DNA of 64,000 nt, from NCBI RefSeq assembly GCF_024970185.1, contig NZ_CP103965.1, positions 4,607,001 through 4,671,000 of the forward strand. Reading direction: 5' to 3'. The DNA comes from Pseudomonas sp. N3-W. GTDB lineage: Bacteria > Pseudomonadota > Gammaproteobacteria > Pseudomonadales > Pseudomonadaceae. Each line of letters opens with the position of its first letter. Position 1 is the first letter of the stretch. Shown here in pieces: positions 8,186 to 17,032 of the stretch. A program made the position numbers and the translations under genes. The notes beneath the pieces are model-generated. The model made no database searches. It saw only the letters and a program-made list of their open reading frames with translations, and was not told the origin of the DNA.

Positions 8186-8653
8186 ATGCCGAACCATAAA
8201 GAGTGGGCTAAACGGCTACCCGAATTCCTCGTCGAGGCTGAGACACTCCTGGCCAAATCCGAAGAGTGCCTGAGCCATCTGCAGTTGATCCGCAATGACC
8301 AGGACGCCGTCGACTGCCTGCTCAGCACCTTGCTCAAACTGGCGAGCAAGGCCGATATCCTCGGACTCGCAGCGGTATCGGAGTTTTCGCGGCAGATTCA
8401 TGCCTTGTTGAACCACGCCCAATTGGGCATGACACTGAACCATGAAGCCCTTTGCGCGCTGAAAGACTGTTTGACCCTGATCGCCTGGCAAATGGAGCTT
8501 ATCGACCCGAAAACCGGTCAGTTGAACCTGGATGACAGCGAGCAGATTTCGCTCATCGAAGCACTGGCTTTTCAAGTCGGATACAGTCAGTTTCAGCCGC
8601 TCGCCCGCTGCGCCCCCCTCGCCCTCGCCGCCTTCTCTGAACGGCAGGCTTGA
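8186..8653 (+). CDS. Hpt-like helical protein without the phospho-histidine
   Basis: A 155-residue soluble, mostly helical protein with no close named family that I recognise. Residues about 45-75 follow the spacing of the Hpt helix signature (HxLKGxAxxLG), with A56 and the L59-G60 pair aligned, but the position of the phosphorylated His is Leu50 and the Lys-Gly pair is Ala-Ser. A degenerate Hpt or a helical-bundle partner for a kinase is therefore suggested, not shown. ATG 8186 is chosen for the GGAGAT upstream. It sits between cheV and a two-component pair, on the same strand as the pair. Confidence 0.6.
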   Translation: MPNHKEWAKRLPEFLVEAETLLAKSEECLSHLQLIRNDQDAVDCLLSTLLKLASKADILGLAAVSEFSRQIHALLNHAQLGMTLNHEALCALKDCLTLIAWQMELIDPKTGQLNLDDSEQISLIEALAFQVGYSQFQPLARCAPLALAAFSERQA

Positions 8654-9157
8654 GCGCTTCAGCCGGTCAGGTGGCGCCGGCCGCTTTGATTGCCTTGCTC
8701 CCGATCGATAACTTGAGAGTCCATGTCGTAAAACGTATGTCTCATACCTGTTAACGACAAATAGTTATTACGCCCCTACCAGGATTATCTGTTTAGATCT
8801 CAGGTAATGCCTGACTATAAAAAAGCAAGATCGGCGTATCGATATCTTTCAGTGACAAATAACGCAACTTTTCCATTGTGGAACCAACGTCCAGAAAGTC
8901 CTGATTCCTGACCGTGCGGACATATATACCAAACGCGACCAACGGTACCTTAAGTGGTATTATGCGCGGCGTTAGTTGACTCAATTAATGGCAAAGTGAT
9001 TTCAGACGAGACAGGCTCATTCAACTTGCAAGCCGGATTTGTGCCACTGGATTCACCCGTTGCGGTTGACGATTCACACCGTAGCGTTTTCAGACAGAGC
9101 CCCGTCAACCAGCATGACGGCGCTACCCGCAGCGAACATCCATTGGCTCCATCCGCT
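8654..9157. other. AT-richer gap upstream of the sensor kinase gene
   Basis: 504 bp with no supported gene. The part from about 8720 to 8990 is clearly lower in GC than the neighbourhood. A 63-codon open frame on the minus strand (8793-8984) has no family signature and no strong ribosome site. The segment AGGATTATC at about 8781 weakly resembles the palindrome in front of the 24.8-kb regulator. Confidence 0.5.
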
Positions 9158-10051
9158 ATGTACGCCAGCCTCAAGTCCATCATCAAGTGGCCACCCTCCC
9201 GAAAAAACGCACGCCGGTTCACACTCCTGCTGTGTACCTGCTCGACGCTGGGCTGCCTGTTGGTCTACAGCCTGTCCACCGATCTGCCAATGAGCCTGCT
9301 GCTGCTTAATATTGCAGCATTGACCTGCGTCTGGGTGGGGCATCGCCTCTCGCGCAAATCGATAAAGTTCCAGCCTCAGGAACTGGCCGACCGCCTGCTG
9401 GAAGTACAGGAAAATGAGCGTCATCGGCTCAGTCGTGAATTACACGACGACATTGGCCAATTGCTGACGGCGGCAAAACTGCAAAGCGAATGGCTCAAGC
9501 GTCGACTGCCCGAAGAACTGCAAGACCAGTGTTCGACACTCAGTGAAACGCTGGATGAAACCCTGGCCAAGGTTCGCGATGTATCGGCCATTCTCAATCC
9601 CAGGCAACTGGCCAGTCTTGGCCTTGAGGCGAGCCTGCGCGCGCACCTTCTCAAGACGCTGGCCAATACACCGGTGCACTGGAGCCTGGAATGTCATCAG
9701 CGCTTGACTGGCATTGCCGAGGAAATGGCCGTGGCGGCCTTCCGGATTACTCAGGAAGCGGTTACTAATATCTTGCGTCACGCCCAGGCCCGAAACCTGC
9801 TGGTGCGCCTGCAACGCCTGCCTCAAGGCTTGACGCTGTTGATCAGCGATGACGGCCAGGGCTTTGCCCCGGCCGTCAATCCAGGCCGTGAAGGACAGCG
9901 GGGAATGGCCGGCATGGCGGAACGTATCGAACAATTGGGCGGGACCTTGACGGTGACCAGCGAACCGGGCAAAGGCACTCAAATCGAAGCACTCTTCCCC
10001 TGGGCGCCCCGTGCGCTTGAGCGGGCCAGTACGAATAAGGTTATGCGTTGA
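9158..10051 (+). CDS. NarL-type sensor histidine kinase with two membrane segments
   Basis: A 297-residue kinase. Two hydrophobic segments (about residues 21-39 and 44-62) with almost no loop between them anchor it in the inner membrane, so it has no obvious periplasmic sensor. A HisKA_3 domain follows (ENERHRLSRELHDDIGQ, phosphoacceptor H96), then an HATPase domain with SDDGQGF and GQRGMAGMAERI. The frame is open far upstream, but ATG 9158 fits the first transmembrane segment; it has no clear ribosome site, so the start is uncertain. The regulator gene overlaps its stop, and the two form a pair. Confidence 0.85.
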   Translation: MYASLKSIIKWPPSRKNARRFTLLLCTCSTLGCLLVYSLSTDLPMSLLLLNIAALTCVWVGHRLSRKSIKFQPQELADRLLEVQENERHRLSRELHDDIGQLLTAAKLQSEWLKRRLPEELQDQCSTLSETLDETLAKVRDVSAILNPRQLASLGLEASLRAHLLKTLANTPVHWSLECHQRLTGIAEEMAVAAFRITQEAVTNILRHAQARNLLVRLQRLPQGLTLLISDDGQGFAPAVNPGREGQRGMAGMAERIEQLGGTLTVTSEPGKGTQIEALFPWAPRALERASTNKVMR

Positions 10052-10707
10052 CTTGTAACTTACTTCTAGTGGATGACCACTCGCTTATCAGGGCTGGCGT
10101 GCGCGCTCTGGTGCTGGATATCCCAGGTTATGCCGTCATTGGTGAGGCCAATGATGGTTCGCAACTGCTGGAGATGGTCGAGCAACTGGTGCCGGACATC
10201 GTGTTGCTGGACATTTCCATGAAGGAAACCGGTGGCCTTGAAGCGTTGCAGCGACTCAAGCGCGTTCGCCCGCAGAGCAAGGTGCTGATCCTGTCGATGC
10301 ACACCGACCCGGCGCTGATCATGCAGGCTCTGGAGTCCGGCGCCCACGGCTACCTGCTCAAGGACACTACGGCCACGGAGCTGGAACATGCCCTCGACGC
10401 CCTGCGCAACAACGAGCGCTACCTGAGCCCGGCCATCGCCCATACAGTCATCAATCAGGCGCTGACACGGACACAGAAAAACCTGCCTGAGCTGACAGAC
10501 ACCCACAACCTGACAGCACGCCAGCTGGAGATCCTGCGATTGATAGTGCGTGGCAAATCCACCCGGGAAATCGCCAACGGTCTGGGCCTGAGCATCAAGA
10601 CGGTCGAAACTCATCGCTCGCAGATCATGAAGCGCCTGCAGATCTACGATGTAGCAGGCCTGGTGCTGTTCGCCGTGCGCGAACAAATCATCAGCCTGGA
10701 CGATTGA
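10048..10707 (+). CDS. NarL/FixJ-family response regulator
   Basis: A 219-residue regulator with a receiver domain (LLVDDHSLIRAGVRAL, acceptor D55, SMHTD, late Lys) and a LuxR-type HTH (LTARQLEILRLIVRGKSTREI, SIKTVETHRSQIMKRL). The only start that keeps the first strand intact is TTG at 10048, which overlaps the kinase stop (TTGA); no in-frame ATG or GTG lies upstream of the first conserved residue. A weak start inside the overlap suggests translational coupling and low regulator dosage. Its 3' end overlaps the convergent lipid-kinase gene by 17 bp. The regulon is unknown. Confidence 0.88.
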   Translation: MTCNLLLVDDHSLIRAGVRALVLDIPGYAVIGEANDGSQLLEMVEQLVPDIVLLDISMKETGGLEALQRLKRVRPQSKVLILSMHTDPALIMQALESGAHGYLLKDTTATELEHALDALRNNERYLSPAIAHTVINQALTRTQKNLPELTDTHNLTARQLEILRLIVRGKSTREIANGLGLSIKTVETHRSQIMKRLQIYDVAGLVLFAVREQIISLDD

Positions 10708-11608
10708 TCGCAGTCGTCGAACCCAAGAGTGGCGAGTCAGGCGGCAAATGCACCCGCAATGCCTTCGCACGTGCGGAAAATCGCAGGTTATTGCCTTCCA
10801 GCGGCTCGCCATCGAGATTGATGTAAAGGCCTTCCGAAGCCTTGATTTCTATCCATGGCAAACGCGCCCGCACAAACATGTTGTCGATACCAAAGCCGTC
10901 CGCCAACAGGGTTTTCAACGTACCTACCAGCTCCTGGGGTGCTGGCAGGATACTGATATCCAGCAACCCGTCATCAGCCAGAGCTTGCGGGCACAAGACA
11001 TGGCCGCCACCGGCCTGTCGTCCGTTGCCGATACCCAGCGCCAGCAGCTCGCCACGCCAATGAAAGTCCGGCCCCTGCAATTCGCCATAGGCTGCATGCA
11101 ACTCACTGAAGCGCGATAGCCCGGTAAACAGGTACGCCGCGCCACCCAGAATCTTTTTCAGATCTTCCGAGGTGTTGGCCGTGACCTGACTGCCAAATCC
11201 GCCAGTGGCCATATTCAAAAAAATCTGCCCGCCGACCTCACCCAGATCGATAAGGCTTGAGGGGCTGTCGAGCAGTTCCAGCGCCTGTGCGGGATCCAGA
11301 GGGACGCCTGCCGCTCGAGCAAAATCGTTGGCAGTTCCCAGTGGCATCAGCACCAGGCTGATGTCGGAAAATTCCGACGCCATGGCCTCGGCAATATCTC
11401 GCAACGTGCCATCGCCACCACCGGCAATCAGTTGCCTGTACCCCATCCCCACCGCTTCCTTTACCAGCCGCAGGGCATCGCCGGCCTCCCAGGTCAATCG
11501 AACGGCCATATCCCAGCCCTGTCGCCGCTTGCCCTCAACAGCCAACCGAACGTCCTCGTTGAGTGCCTGCTTGCCATGCAGAATCAACAGCGCCTTGCGC
11601 TCACTCAT
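10691..11608 (-). CDS. yegS: YegS-like lipid kinase (diacylglycerol kinase catalytic domain)
   Basis: A 305-residue soluble kinase. AGGGDGTLRDIAEAM is the nucleotide-binding glycine motif of the diacylglycerol/sphingosine kinase superfamily, PLGTANDFARAAG the second conserved loop, and the C-terminus carries LDGEPL and the usual beta-sandwich half. The E. coli homologue phosphorylates phosphatidylglycerol in vitro; the physiological lipid is uncertain. ATG 11608 is preceded by GGGAGTG; an upstream start would add 18 unconserved residues. Confidence 0.88.
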   Translation of the reverse strand: MSERKALLILHGKQALNEDVRLAVEGKRRQGWDMAVRLTWEAGDALRLVKEAVGMGYRQLIAGGGDGTLRDIAEAMASEFSDISLVLMPLGTANDFARAAGVPLDPAQALELLDSPSSLIDLGEVGGQIFLNMATGGFGSQVTANTSEDLKKILGGAAYLFTGLSRFSELHAAYGELQGPDFHWRGELLALGIGNGRQAGGGHVLCPQALADDGLLDISILPAPQELVGTLKTLLADGFGIDNMFVRARLPWIEIKASEGLYINLDGEPLEGNNLRFSARAKALRVHLPPDSPLLGSTTAINRPG

Positions 11609-11933
11609 TGGTATCACTCCCGAATTTGGAATCCATTTGGGAGATGTGGACCTCAGGAGCACGGCAAAAAGTCGGCTGGGTTTGAAAAAATTAACAGCCC
11701 GGCGGAGTTGGTCCTACAGCGTGGGATATTTTCTTACGAGTCGTGATGAATCGGCTTAATTGACCGGTCCAGGTGATTAGTACACCTTGGGCGTCGGCGG
11801 TATCGATCGTCAGCCAACCAACTGCACAGGGATGTGAGCGCAATGAACAGGAACGTTTCAAGGCTCGTGAAAAACGCAATCAACAAAGGCTGCGGCAACA
11901 AGGGCGGCATTGAAACAAGGGGCGGATCAAGCC
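11609..11933. other. Gap between yegS and a small helical protein gene
   Basis: 325 bp between divergently read genes. It must hold the yegS promoter. No hairpin terminator, repeat or convincing small gene is visible. Confidence 0.5.
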
Positions 11934-12242
11934 ATGCATAGCCATGACATTCAAATGCCACTTGGTTCTGGTGCCCGCGTCGCAAAAAGCAGTACCCATC
12001 AACAGGCCGAGTTAAAAAGCGGTGCCAAACCTACCGGAGAAGTTGATATGGAACCTCGTGTCGTTGAACTGGAAACCCACCTCAAATACATTCGACGCGA
12101 TATGGAAGAGGTGCGTGGGGACGTCAAATCCATCAAGCACCGTCTCGCTTACTCGACAGGTGCAACAGCCGTGATCCTCGGGCTTCTGGGGTGGGTCGCC
12201 AATAGCCGATTCGATCAGCTAGTGTCATTGTTAGCACATTGA
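11934..12242 (+). CDS. Small protein with coiled coil and C-terminal membrane segment, XhlA-like layout
   Basis: A 102-residue protein. The first 45 residues are polar and low in complexity; residues about 47-72 form a short coiled coil (VVELETHLKYIRRDMEEVRG); then comes one hydrophobic segment (GATAVILGLLGWVA). The layout resembles XhlA-type holin helpers and many unassigned Pseudomonas proteins. ATG 11934 has AAGGGGCGG upstream; a second possible start at 12048 (GGAGAAGTTGAT upstream) would give 64 residues containing only the coiled coil and the membrane helix. No phage genes are nearby. Function unknown. Confidence 0.65.
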   Translation: MHSHDIQMPLGSGARVAKSSTHQQAELKSGAKPTGEVDMEPRVVELETHLKYIRRDMEEVRGDVKSIKHRLAYSTGATAVILGLLGWVANSRFDQLVSLLAH

Positions 12243-12307
12243 GCGGGAGCCGTTGACGCAAGCTCCGGCCAACCGACCGGGCTTGCGTTATCGCGCCATG
12301 AAAGGCA

Positions 12308-13534
12308 TCAGCCCAGGACTTCGCTCAGAGGGATAAACTCGACGTAGTCGCCCTCAACCAGCGTTCGATCTTCCAGCACTTCCACCAGCCCCTCAGCCCA
12401 TGCCGCACTGCGCAGAACGCCGGAACTCTGATTCCTGTAGATCGTTGCCCGACCGTTTTCCAGACGACCCCGCAAGTACTCCCGCCGATTGCCGGCCTTG
12501 GGCCAGACAAAACCCGCTGGCACCTGAAACTTCAGCGGCGCGACGTCTTTCACCCCCTGGCGTCGCAGCAGATAAGGGCGAGCCAGCAAGGCGAAGGTCA
12601 CCAGAGTCGAAGCCGGATTACCCGGTAAACCAATGACCGGCACTCCGCGAAAATGCCCGAACGTCAGAGGTTTTCCGGGTTTGATGGCAAGCTTCCACAG
12701 CGCCAGCTCACCCTCCTCGCGCAAGGCGATGCCGAGAAAATCCGCTTCGCCTACAGAGACACCGCCCGTGGACAAGATCAGGTCGACATCCTTCAGCTCT
12801 CCCAACCGGGTCCGGGTAGTGGCCAGATCATCTGCGAGGATGCCCGCATCAATCACTTCACAACCCAGGCGCTGCAACCAGCTGCACAGCAACACACGAT
12901 TACTGTTGTAGATTTGCCCAGGTCCCAGGGCCTGGCCGGGTTCGACCAGTTCGTCCCCCGTGGACAGGACGGCTACGCGAACCCTGCGTACCACCTCCAG
13001 CTCAGCACACCCCAGGGAGGCAGCCAAGCCCTGTTCGATAGGGCCCAGGCGCGTACCGGCGCGCAGGACCAACTCACCGACAGTGGTTTCCTGGCCCTGT
13101 GGGCGAATGTTTTGGCCAGGCTGCAGGGTCTCAGTGAAATGTATGCGCTCATCCGCCTGAATCTCGGCGTTTTCCTGCATCTCGACACAGTCGGCACCCG
13201 CCGGCACGGGCGCGCCAGTAAAAATCCGTGCGCAGGTACCGGGTTGCAAGGGCAGCGGTGCCTGGCCGGCAAAAATCTTCTGGCTGACCACCATCGGCTC
13301 GCCAGTCCAGTCGGACAAGCGCAGCGCATACCCGTCCATGGCACTGTTGGGCCAGGGTGGCAGATCCAGCGTCGAGATCAGATCGTCAGCCAATACCCGC
13401 CCTTCGGCGTGCGCCAACGACAGACGTTCACGCTCACGGATCGGCGAGGCCTCGGCCATGGCCAGCAATCGCGCCAGCGCTTCCTCGACAGGCATCAAAC
13501 TGCCTGTTTTACCTGGTTTACCCGCGCGATTCAC
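12308..13534 (-). CDS. moeA: Molybdopterin molybdenumtransferase
   Basis: A 408-residue MoeA. LPPWPNSAMDGYAL near the N-terminus, IFTGAPVPAGADCV, the STGDELVEPG loop, ILSTGGVSVGEADF and GLPGNPAST are the family landmarks. MoeA inserts molybdate into adenylylated molybdopterin, the last step of Mo-cofactor assembly. The first possible start is GTG 13534, which overlaps the end of moaB; an ATG at 13495 would drop 13 variable residues, and neither has a strong ribosome site. It is cotranscribed with moaB. Confidence 0.93.
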   Translation of the reverse strand: MNRAGKPGKTGSLMPVEEALARLLAMAEASPIRERERLSLAHAEGRVLADDLISTLDLPPWPNSAMDGYALRLSDWTGEPMVVSQKIFAGQAPLPLQPGTCARIFTGAPVPAGADCVEMQENAEIQADERIHFTETLQPGQNIRPQGQETTVGELVLRAGTRLGPIEQGLAASLGCAELEVVRRVRVAVLSTGDELVEPGQALGPGQIYNSNRVLLCSWLQRLGCEVIDAGILADDLATTRTRLGELKDVDLILSTGGVSVGEADFLGIALREEGELALWKLAIKPGKPLTFGHFRGVPVIGLPGNPASTLVTFALLARPYLLRRQGVKDVAPLKFQVPAGFVWPKAGNRREYLRGRLENGRATIYRNQSSGVLRSAAWAEGLVEVLEDRTLVEGDYVEFIPLSEVLG

Positions 13535-14057
13535 AGGGTGCCGCCTGTTTCAAATGAGCAACAAAGTTGCAGGGACGATGCCGTGAATCCAGCTGTTCGG
13601 CGAGAATACCGTCCCAGCCAGTGCGCACTGCGTTGGTCGAACCCGGTAAACAGCACACCAGCGTGCCATTGGCCAAGCCGGCCAAAGCACGGGACTGCAC
13701 GGTCGAGGTGCCGATATCCGCCACCGAAATCTGCCGGAACAACTCGCCAAAACCATCGACTTGCTTGTCCAGCAGGCAGCTCACGGCCTCCGGCGTACTG
13801 TCGCGTCCGGTGAAACCGGTGCCGCCGGTGATCAGCACCACCTGCACCACATCATCAGCAATCCAGGTAGCAACTTGCGCGCGAATTTTGTACAAGTCAT
13901 CTTTAAGCAATACCCGGGCAGCCAGGTTATGGCCGGCAGCGCTCAGACGGTCAACGAAGACCTGGCCTGAGGTATCGGTTTGCAGGGTACGGGTGTCGCT
14001 AACGGTCAACACCGCGATGTTGAGCGGTGCGAAAGGTACATCAGCCTTGGCTTTCAT
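13518..14057 (-). CDS. moaB: Molybdenum cofactor biosynthesis protein B (molybdopterin adenylyltransferase family)
   Basis: A 179-residue MoaB/MogA-fold protein. TVSDTRT near the start and LITGGTGFTGRDSTPEAV are the substrate-binding loops; the segment GLANGTLVCCLPGSTNAV is also conserved. Members adenylylate molybdopterin before MoeA acts. It overlaps moeA by 17 bp, in line with consecutive steps encoded together, and lies back to back with mobA. Confidence 0.92.
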   Translation of the reverse strand: MKAKADVPFAPLNIAVLTVSDTRTLQTDTSGQVFVDRLSAAGHNLAARVLLKDDLYKIRAQVATWIADDVVQVVLITGGTGFTGRDSTPEAVSCLLDKQVDGFGELFRQISVADIGTSTVQSRALAGLANGTLVCCLPGSTNAVRTGWDGILAEQLDSRHRPCNFVAHLKQAAPCESRG

Positions 14058-14138
14058 AGGCTCGTCCAGTTGTAGGGGAAACAGCCCGGTGTTATATCAC
14101 AGCGCCTCATTTTTTTGCCGCCCCCATGGAGAGCTGCC

Positions 14139-14741
14139 ATGACGTTGAATACACCTCTGCCACCCTGCTCCATCCTGCTGTTGGCAGGTGGGCGCGGTCA
14201 GCGGATGGGCGGCCAGGACAAGGGCCTGCTGCAATGGCACGGCGAACCGCTGATTGCGCATTTGCACCGCAAGACGCGCGCGTTGAGTGATGACCTGATC
14301 ATCTCCTGCAACAGAAACCAACTGGCCTATACGCCCTTCGCCGACCAATTGGTCGGCGATGACGAAATCGGTTTTCCGGGGCCGCTTGCCGGTATCCGGG
14401 CAGGCCTCAACGCAGCCCGCCATACTCATTTGCTGGTGTTGCCTTGTGATGTACCGCGCATCGACGCTGCCCTGCTCCACGATATGCGGGAGACCGCCAG
14501 CCAGCATCCGGACAAACCGCTGATGCTGCGCCACGGTGAACATTGGGAACCGCTGCTCTGCATCATTCCCGTGGCGCTGTCCGGCGAATTCGAAAAAGCC
14601 TGGAACGAAGGGGAACGAAGCCCGGGCCGCATCATGCGCCAGCTCGGTGCCACGGCCCTGCAATGCCCGGAAAACGATCCTCGTCTGGCCAATCTCAATA
14701 CGCCGGAACTGTTAAGTACGCCTAACACTGTGTCAGACTGA
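14139..14741 (+). CDS. mobA: Molybdenum cofactor guanylyltransferase
   Basis: A 200-residue nucleotidyltransferase. [19 protein letters not shown] is the GTP-binding N-terminal motif, [10 protein letters not shown] the second, and [11 protein letters not shown] contains the metal-binding Asp. MobA attaches GMP to Mo-molybdopterin to make the guanine dinucleotide cofactor used by DMSO-reductase-type enzymes. ATG 14139 follows GGAGAGCTGCC. Divergent from moaB-moeA, so one intergenic region of about 80 bp can serve all three Mo-cofactor genes. Confidence 0.93.
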   Translation: MTLNTPLPPCSILLLAGGRGQRMGGQDKGLLQWHGEPLIAHLHRKTRALSDDLIISCNRNQLAYTPFADQLVGDDEIGFPGPLAGIRAGLNAARHTHLLVLPCDVPRIDAALLHDMRETASQHPDKPLMLRHGEHWEPLLCIIPVALSGEFEKAWNEGERSPGRIMRQLGATALQCPENDPRLANLNTPELLSTPNTVSD

Positions 14742-14817
14742 CCGAAGAAGGAACTTGCGCACGCTGTAAACGTCTCAAGCTCAGTAACCAAAAGAATTCA
14801 TATTCGGAGACACACAC

Positions 14818-15039
14818 ATGACTCAACGGACCCTCGCCACTTTCATGCTCGCTCTGGGCCTTGCCACCCTCGCCGGTTGCGCATCGCCAACAGTGATCAC
14901 GTTGAATGACGGTCGCGAAATCCAGGCCGTCGACACGCCTAAATTTGATTCGGATTCGGGTTTCTACGAATTCAAACAGCTCGATGGCAAGGAAACCCGC
15001 ATCAACAAGGATCAGGTTCGTACCGTTAAAGAGTTGTAA
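14818..15039 (+). CDS. YgdI/YgdR-family small lipoprotein
   Basis: A 73-residue lipoprotein. The signal peptide ends in the lipobox LAGC (Cys about residue 21); the mature part (VITLNDGREIQAVDTPKF, ETRINKDQVRTVKEL) is the SH3-like beta fold of the YgdI/YgdR family. Role unknown; E. coli relatives are small outer-membrane lipoproteins. ATTCGGAGACACACAC lies before the ATG and a clear hairpin terminator follows. Confidence 0.9.
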   Translation: MTQRTLATFMLALGLATLAGCASPTVITLNDGREIQAVDTPKFDSDSGFYEFKQLDGKETRINKDQVRTVKEL

Positions 15040-15061
15040 TCTTTGCGGCGACACCGGATAT

Positions 15062-15095
15062 GAAAAAGCCCGCATAAGCGGGCTTTTTCATGACT
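15062..15095 (+). terminator. Intrinsic terminator after the small lipoprotein gene
   Basis: GAAAAAGCCCGC and its complement around a short ATAA loop, ending in a T-run at 15084-15088. Symmetric enough to serve the convergent pseudouridine synthase gene too. Confidence 0.9.
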
Positions 15096-15124
15096 GGAGA
15101 AAAGTACGCGGCAGCCGCGACCAA

Positions 15125-16015
15125 TTACCACTGCAGCGTAAGGGTGCTTTCGAATGTGCGCTCTTGCCCTGTCACCGGATCCACAAATCGTAGCCCCTGA
15201 GCCAGAAGTTTCAGCGGATTGGCGTAGTCGTCAACGGGATCCTTGAGCACCTGCGGGTAGAACGGGTCGTTGCAGATAGCAGCACCCAGGGCGCTCATGT
15301 GTACCCGCAACTGGTGCTTCTTGCCCGTCACCGGGTAGAGCCCGTAACGCCAGAGCTCACCGTTCTTTTCCCGCACGTCCATGGCCGTCTCGGTATTGCT
15401 GACACCCGTCCCTTCCTGCATACGAAAGAACGGCTCGCCCTCGACCAACCGGCTTTTATGCACTAACGGGAAAGTCAGTTCCGGCAACGCCGGGGCGATG
15501 GCCTCGTAGCGCTTTTCAATTTTTCGCGTAGGAAACAGTGTCTGGTACGCCGAACGACTTTCGGGATTCGCCGAAAACAGCACCAGCCCTGCGGTATGCC
15601 GGTCAATACGGTGCAGGGGCACCAGATGCGGGTTATCCAGTCGGCGAATCAACCGCCGCAACAAGGTTTGCTCCACATACTCCCCGGCGGGTGTCACGGG
15701 TAGAAAATGCGGTTTATCAGCAACCACCAGATGTTCGTCGGCATACAGGATCGATTCGATCACCGGGATCGGCTTTTCGTCCGGCACCTCACGGAAATAG
15801 TGAATCCGCAGACCTTCCTTGTAGGCCAGGTCGACGGCTATTGGCTGACCCTGTCCATCCAGGACACGGCCGCGGGCGATCCGGTCAAGCCACTGCTCGC
15901 GGCCGATAGCGCTGAAATGCTCGCACAGGCAGTCAAGCACCGTTTGCCACCGCCCTGGCGGCAGGTAGAGCGTGCTGGCCTGACTGTGTGCAGCAGAAAA
16001 CGATGACGTGGACAT
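15125..16015 (-). CDS. RluA-family RNA pseudouridine synthase
   Basis: A 296-residue synthase. HRIDRHTAGLVLFS contains the catalytic Asp in the family HRLDxxTSG-type motif; KKHQLRVHMSALG is the second conserved motif. The N-terminal 80 residues are unusual for RluA itself and lack a clear S4 domain. It converts uridine to pseudouridine in rRNA or tRNA; which position cannot be told from sequence. The ATG at 16015 begins an unconserved leader of about 15 residues. Confidence 0.88.
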   Translation of the reverse strand: MSTSSFSAAHSQASTLYLPPGRWQTVLDCLCEHFSAIGREQWLDRIARGRVLDGQGQPIAVDLAYKEGLRIHYFREVPDEKPIPVIESILYADEHLVVADKPHFLPVTPAGEYVEQTLLRRLIRRLDNPHLVPLHRIDRHTAGLVLFSANPESRSAYQTLFPTRKIEKRYEAIAPALPELTFPLVHKSRLVEGEPFFRMQEGTGVSNTETAMDVREKNGELWRYGLYPVTGKKHQLRVHMSALGAAICNDPFYPQVLKDPVDDYANPLKLLAQGLRFVDPVTGQERTFESTLTLQW

Positions 16016-16085
16016 ACGAAAACTCTAACCCTCAATGCAGGGCGGCATTATCCAGCAGTGAGCGGATCGAGCCTACAAGAGAATC

Positions 16086-16406
16086 TCAAGCCGGTATCGA
16101 CTGCGGCCGTGCGGCGGCGTCGGTAAATTCCTTGAGCCAGCGCAACACATCCACCGCCTCCCAGCGGCTCGGGTCATACAAGGCGTACAGCAAACCCTGA
16201 TAGCCCACGACATCCAGTGGCCGGTGATAACCCGCGCGCTGGAACAAGGCCTCGATTTCGGCAAAACAGGTGTTGAAATGCAGCTTGTTGAAGGGGGTCT
16301 TGCCTTCCGTGACCAAGCCGTCGAGGCGTAGTTCGAGGACAGCCTCGCTCACTACGTCCGCTGACATCCGGTTCATGCTGTTCTTCAATTGTTCGACATT
16401 GACCAC
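16086..16406 (-). CDS. Unassigned small protein behind a LexA box
   Basis: A 106-residue soluble protein. I do not recognise its family. It is acidic to neutral, mostly helical, with a single Cys and an aromatic-rich middle (GYHRPLDVVGYQGLLYALYD). An exact 16-bp LexA site lies 76 bp upstream of its start, with no other gene between, so it is probably induced by DNA damage. It is not one of the well-known SOS products (RecA, LexA, SulA, ImuA/B, RecN, DinG). The upstream neighbour, a glutaredoxin-like gene on the same strand, ends 170 bp away. Confidence 0.7.
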   Translation of the reverse strand: MVNVEQLKNSMNRMSADVVSEAVLELRLDGLVTEGKTPFNKLHFNTCFAEIEALFQRAGYHRPLDVVGYQGLLYALYDPSRWEAVDVLRWLKEFTDAAARPQSIPA

Positions 16407-16482
16407 GGATCATCCCTCTGACTTGCGGGATCACCTGCCGGGTTTCGGCGTCTTTGGGAGACAGGGCGGGTGACCCGGATAA

Positions 16483-16498
16483 CTGTATGCACATACAG
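16483..16498. promoter_or_regulatory. LexA (SOS) box
   Basis: CTGTATGCACATACAG fits CTGT-N8-ACAG exactly, with a nearly palindromic centre (ATGCACAT), as in strong gammaproteobacterial LexA sites. It lies in the 170-bp gap between the glutaredoxin-like gene and the unassigned gene, both read leftward, so it most likely governs the latter. Confidence 0.85.
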
Positions 16499-16576
16499 TA
16501 ACCGAATAACCGCCTTTCGCCAACGAATGAAACAGGAAGTGCGACAGATGGGAATGTCTGCCGCTGTCATGACGGC

Positions 16577-16813
16577 TCAGCGCAGAAACGCGACCACCTG
16601 CTCTGCATCAAAGGGCCAGCTCAACTCTGCACCCGTATCGACCCGACGCAGTACCGGAATACGCAAGCCGTAGGCTTCGAACAGCGCCTCACTGTCGGCG
16701 ATATCCACCAGCTCGACCAACAAACCGTGCTCGACCAACGGCATCAGTTCTTCTTCGGCGACTTCACACAGATGGCAACCCAGGGTGCCGAAAAGCTGAC
16801 ATTCAGGAGGCAT
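16577..16813 (-). CDS. Glutaredoxin-like protein (DUF836 type)
   Basis: A 78-residue protein with a thioredoxin fold. GTLGCHLCEVAEEEL gives a CxxC active site, and GLRIPVLRR supplies the cis-Pro segment. The length is that of the short glutaredoxin-like DUF836 family. The redox partner is unknown. Confidence 0.85.
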   Translation of the reverse strand: MPPECQLFGTLGCHLCEVAEEELMPLVEHGLLVELVDIADSEALFEAYGLRIPVLRRVDTGAELSWPFDAEQVVAFLR

Positions 16814-17032
16814 GACACATAGACCCGATAAAGTAGAAGGTCATTCTAGGCTCGCCAGCATAAGGCGTCGAGCCGATGCTCGTCGCCCGCTTGAGTCACA
16901 CCGAGCATCGATTTCAAACCGTTTCGGCAAACGGCTGACATAAATCATCGGCCCCCAATCACGTCTGGGCGATGCTCGTGACTTTTTTACCTCTACGCTG
17001 AAGTTGCCTGAAGCCCGTCACCGGAGTGTTCT

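Noticed and set aside
8793..8984. 63-codon minus-strand frame in the AT-rich gap
   Set aside because: No family resemblance, weak start context; could be real but cannot be supported.
11934..12242. Prophage remnant around the XhlA-like small protein
   Set aside because: No other phage-like gene, attachment repeat or integrase is found near it.
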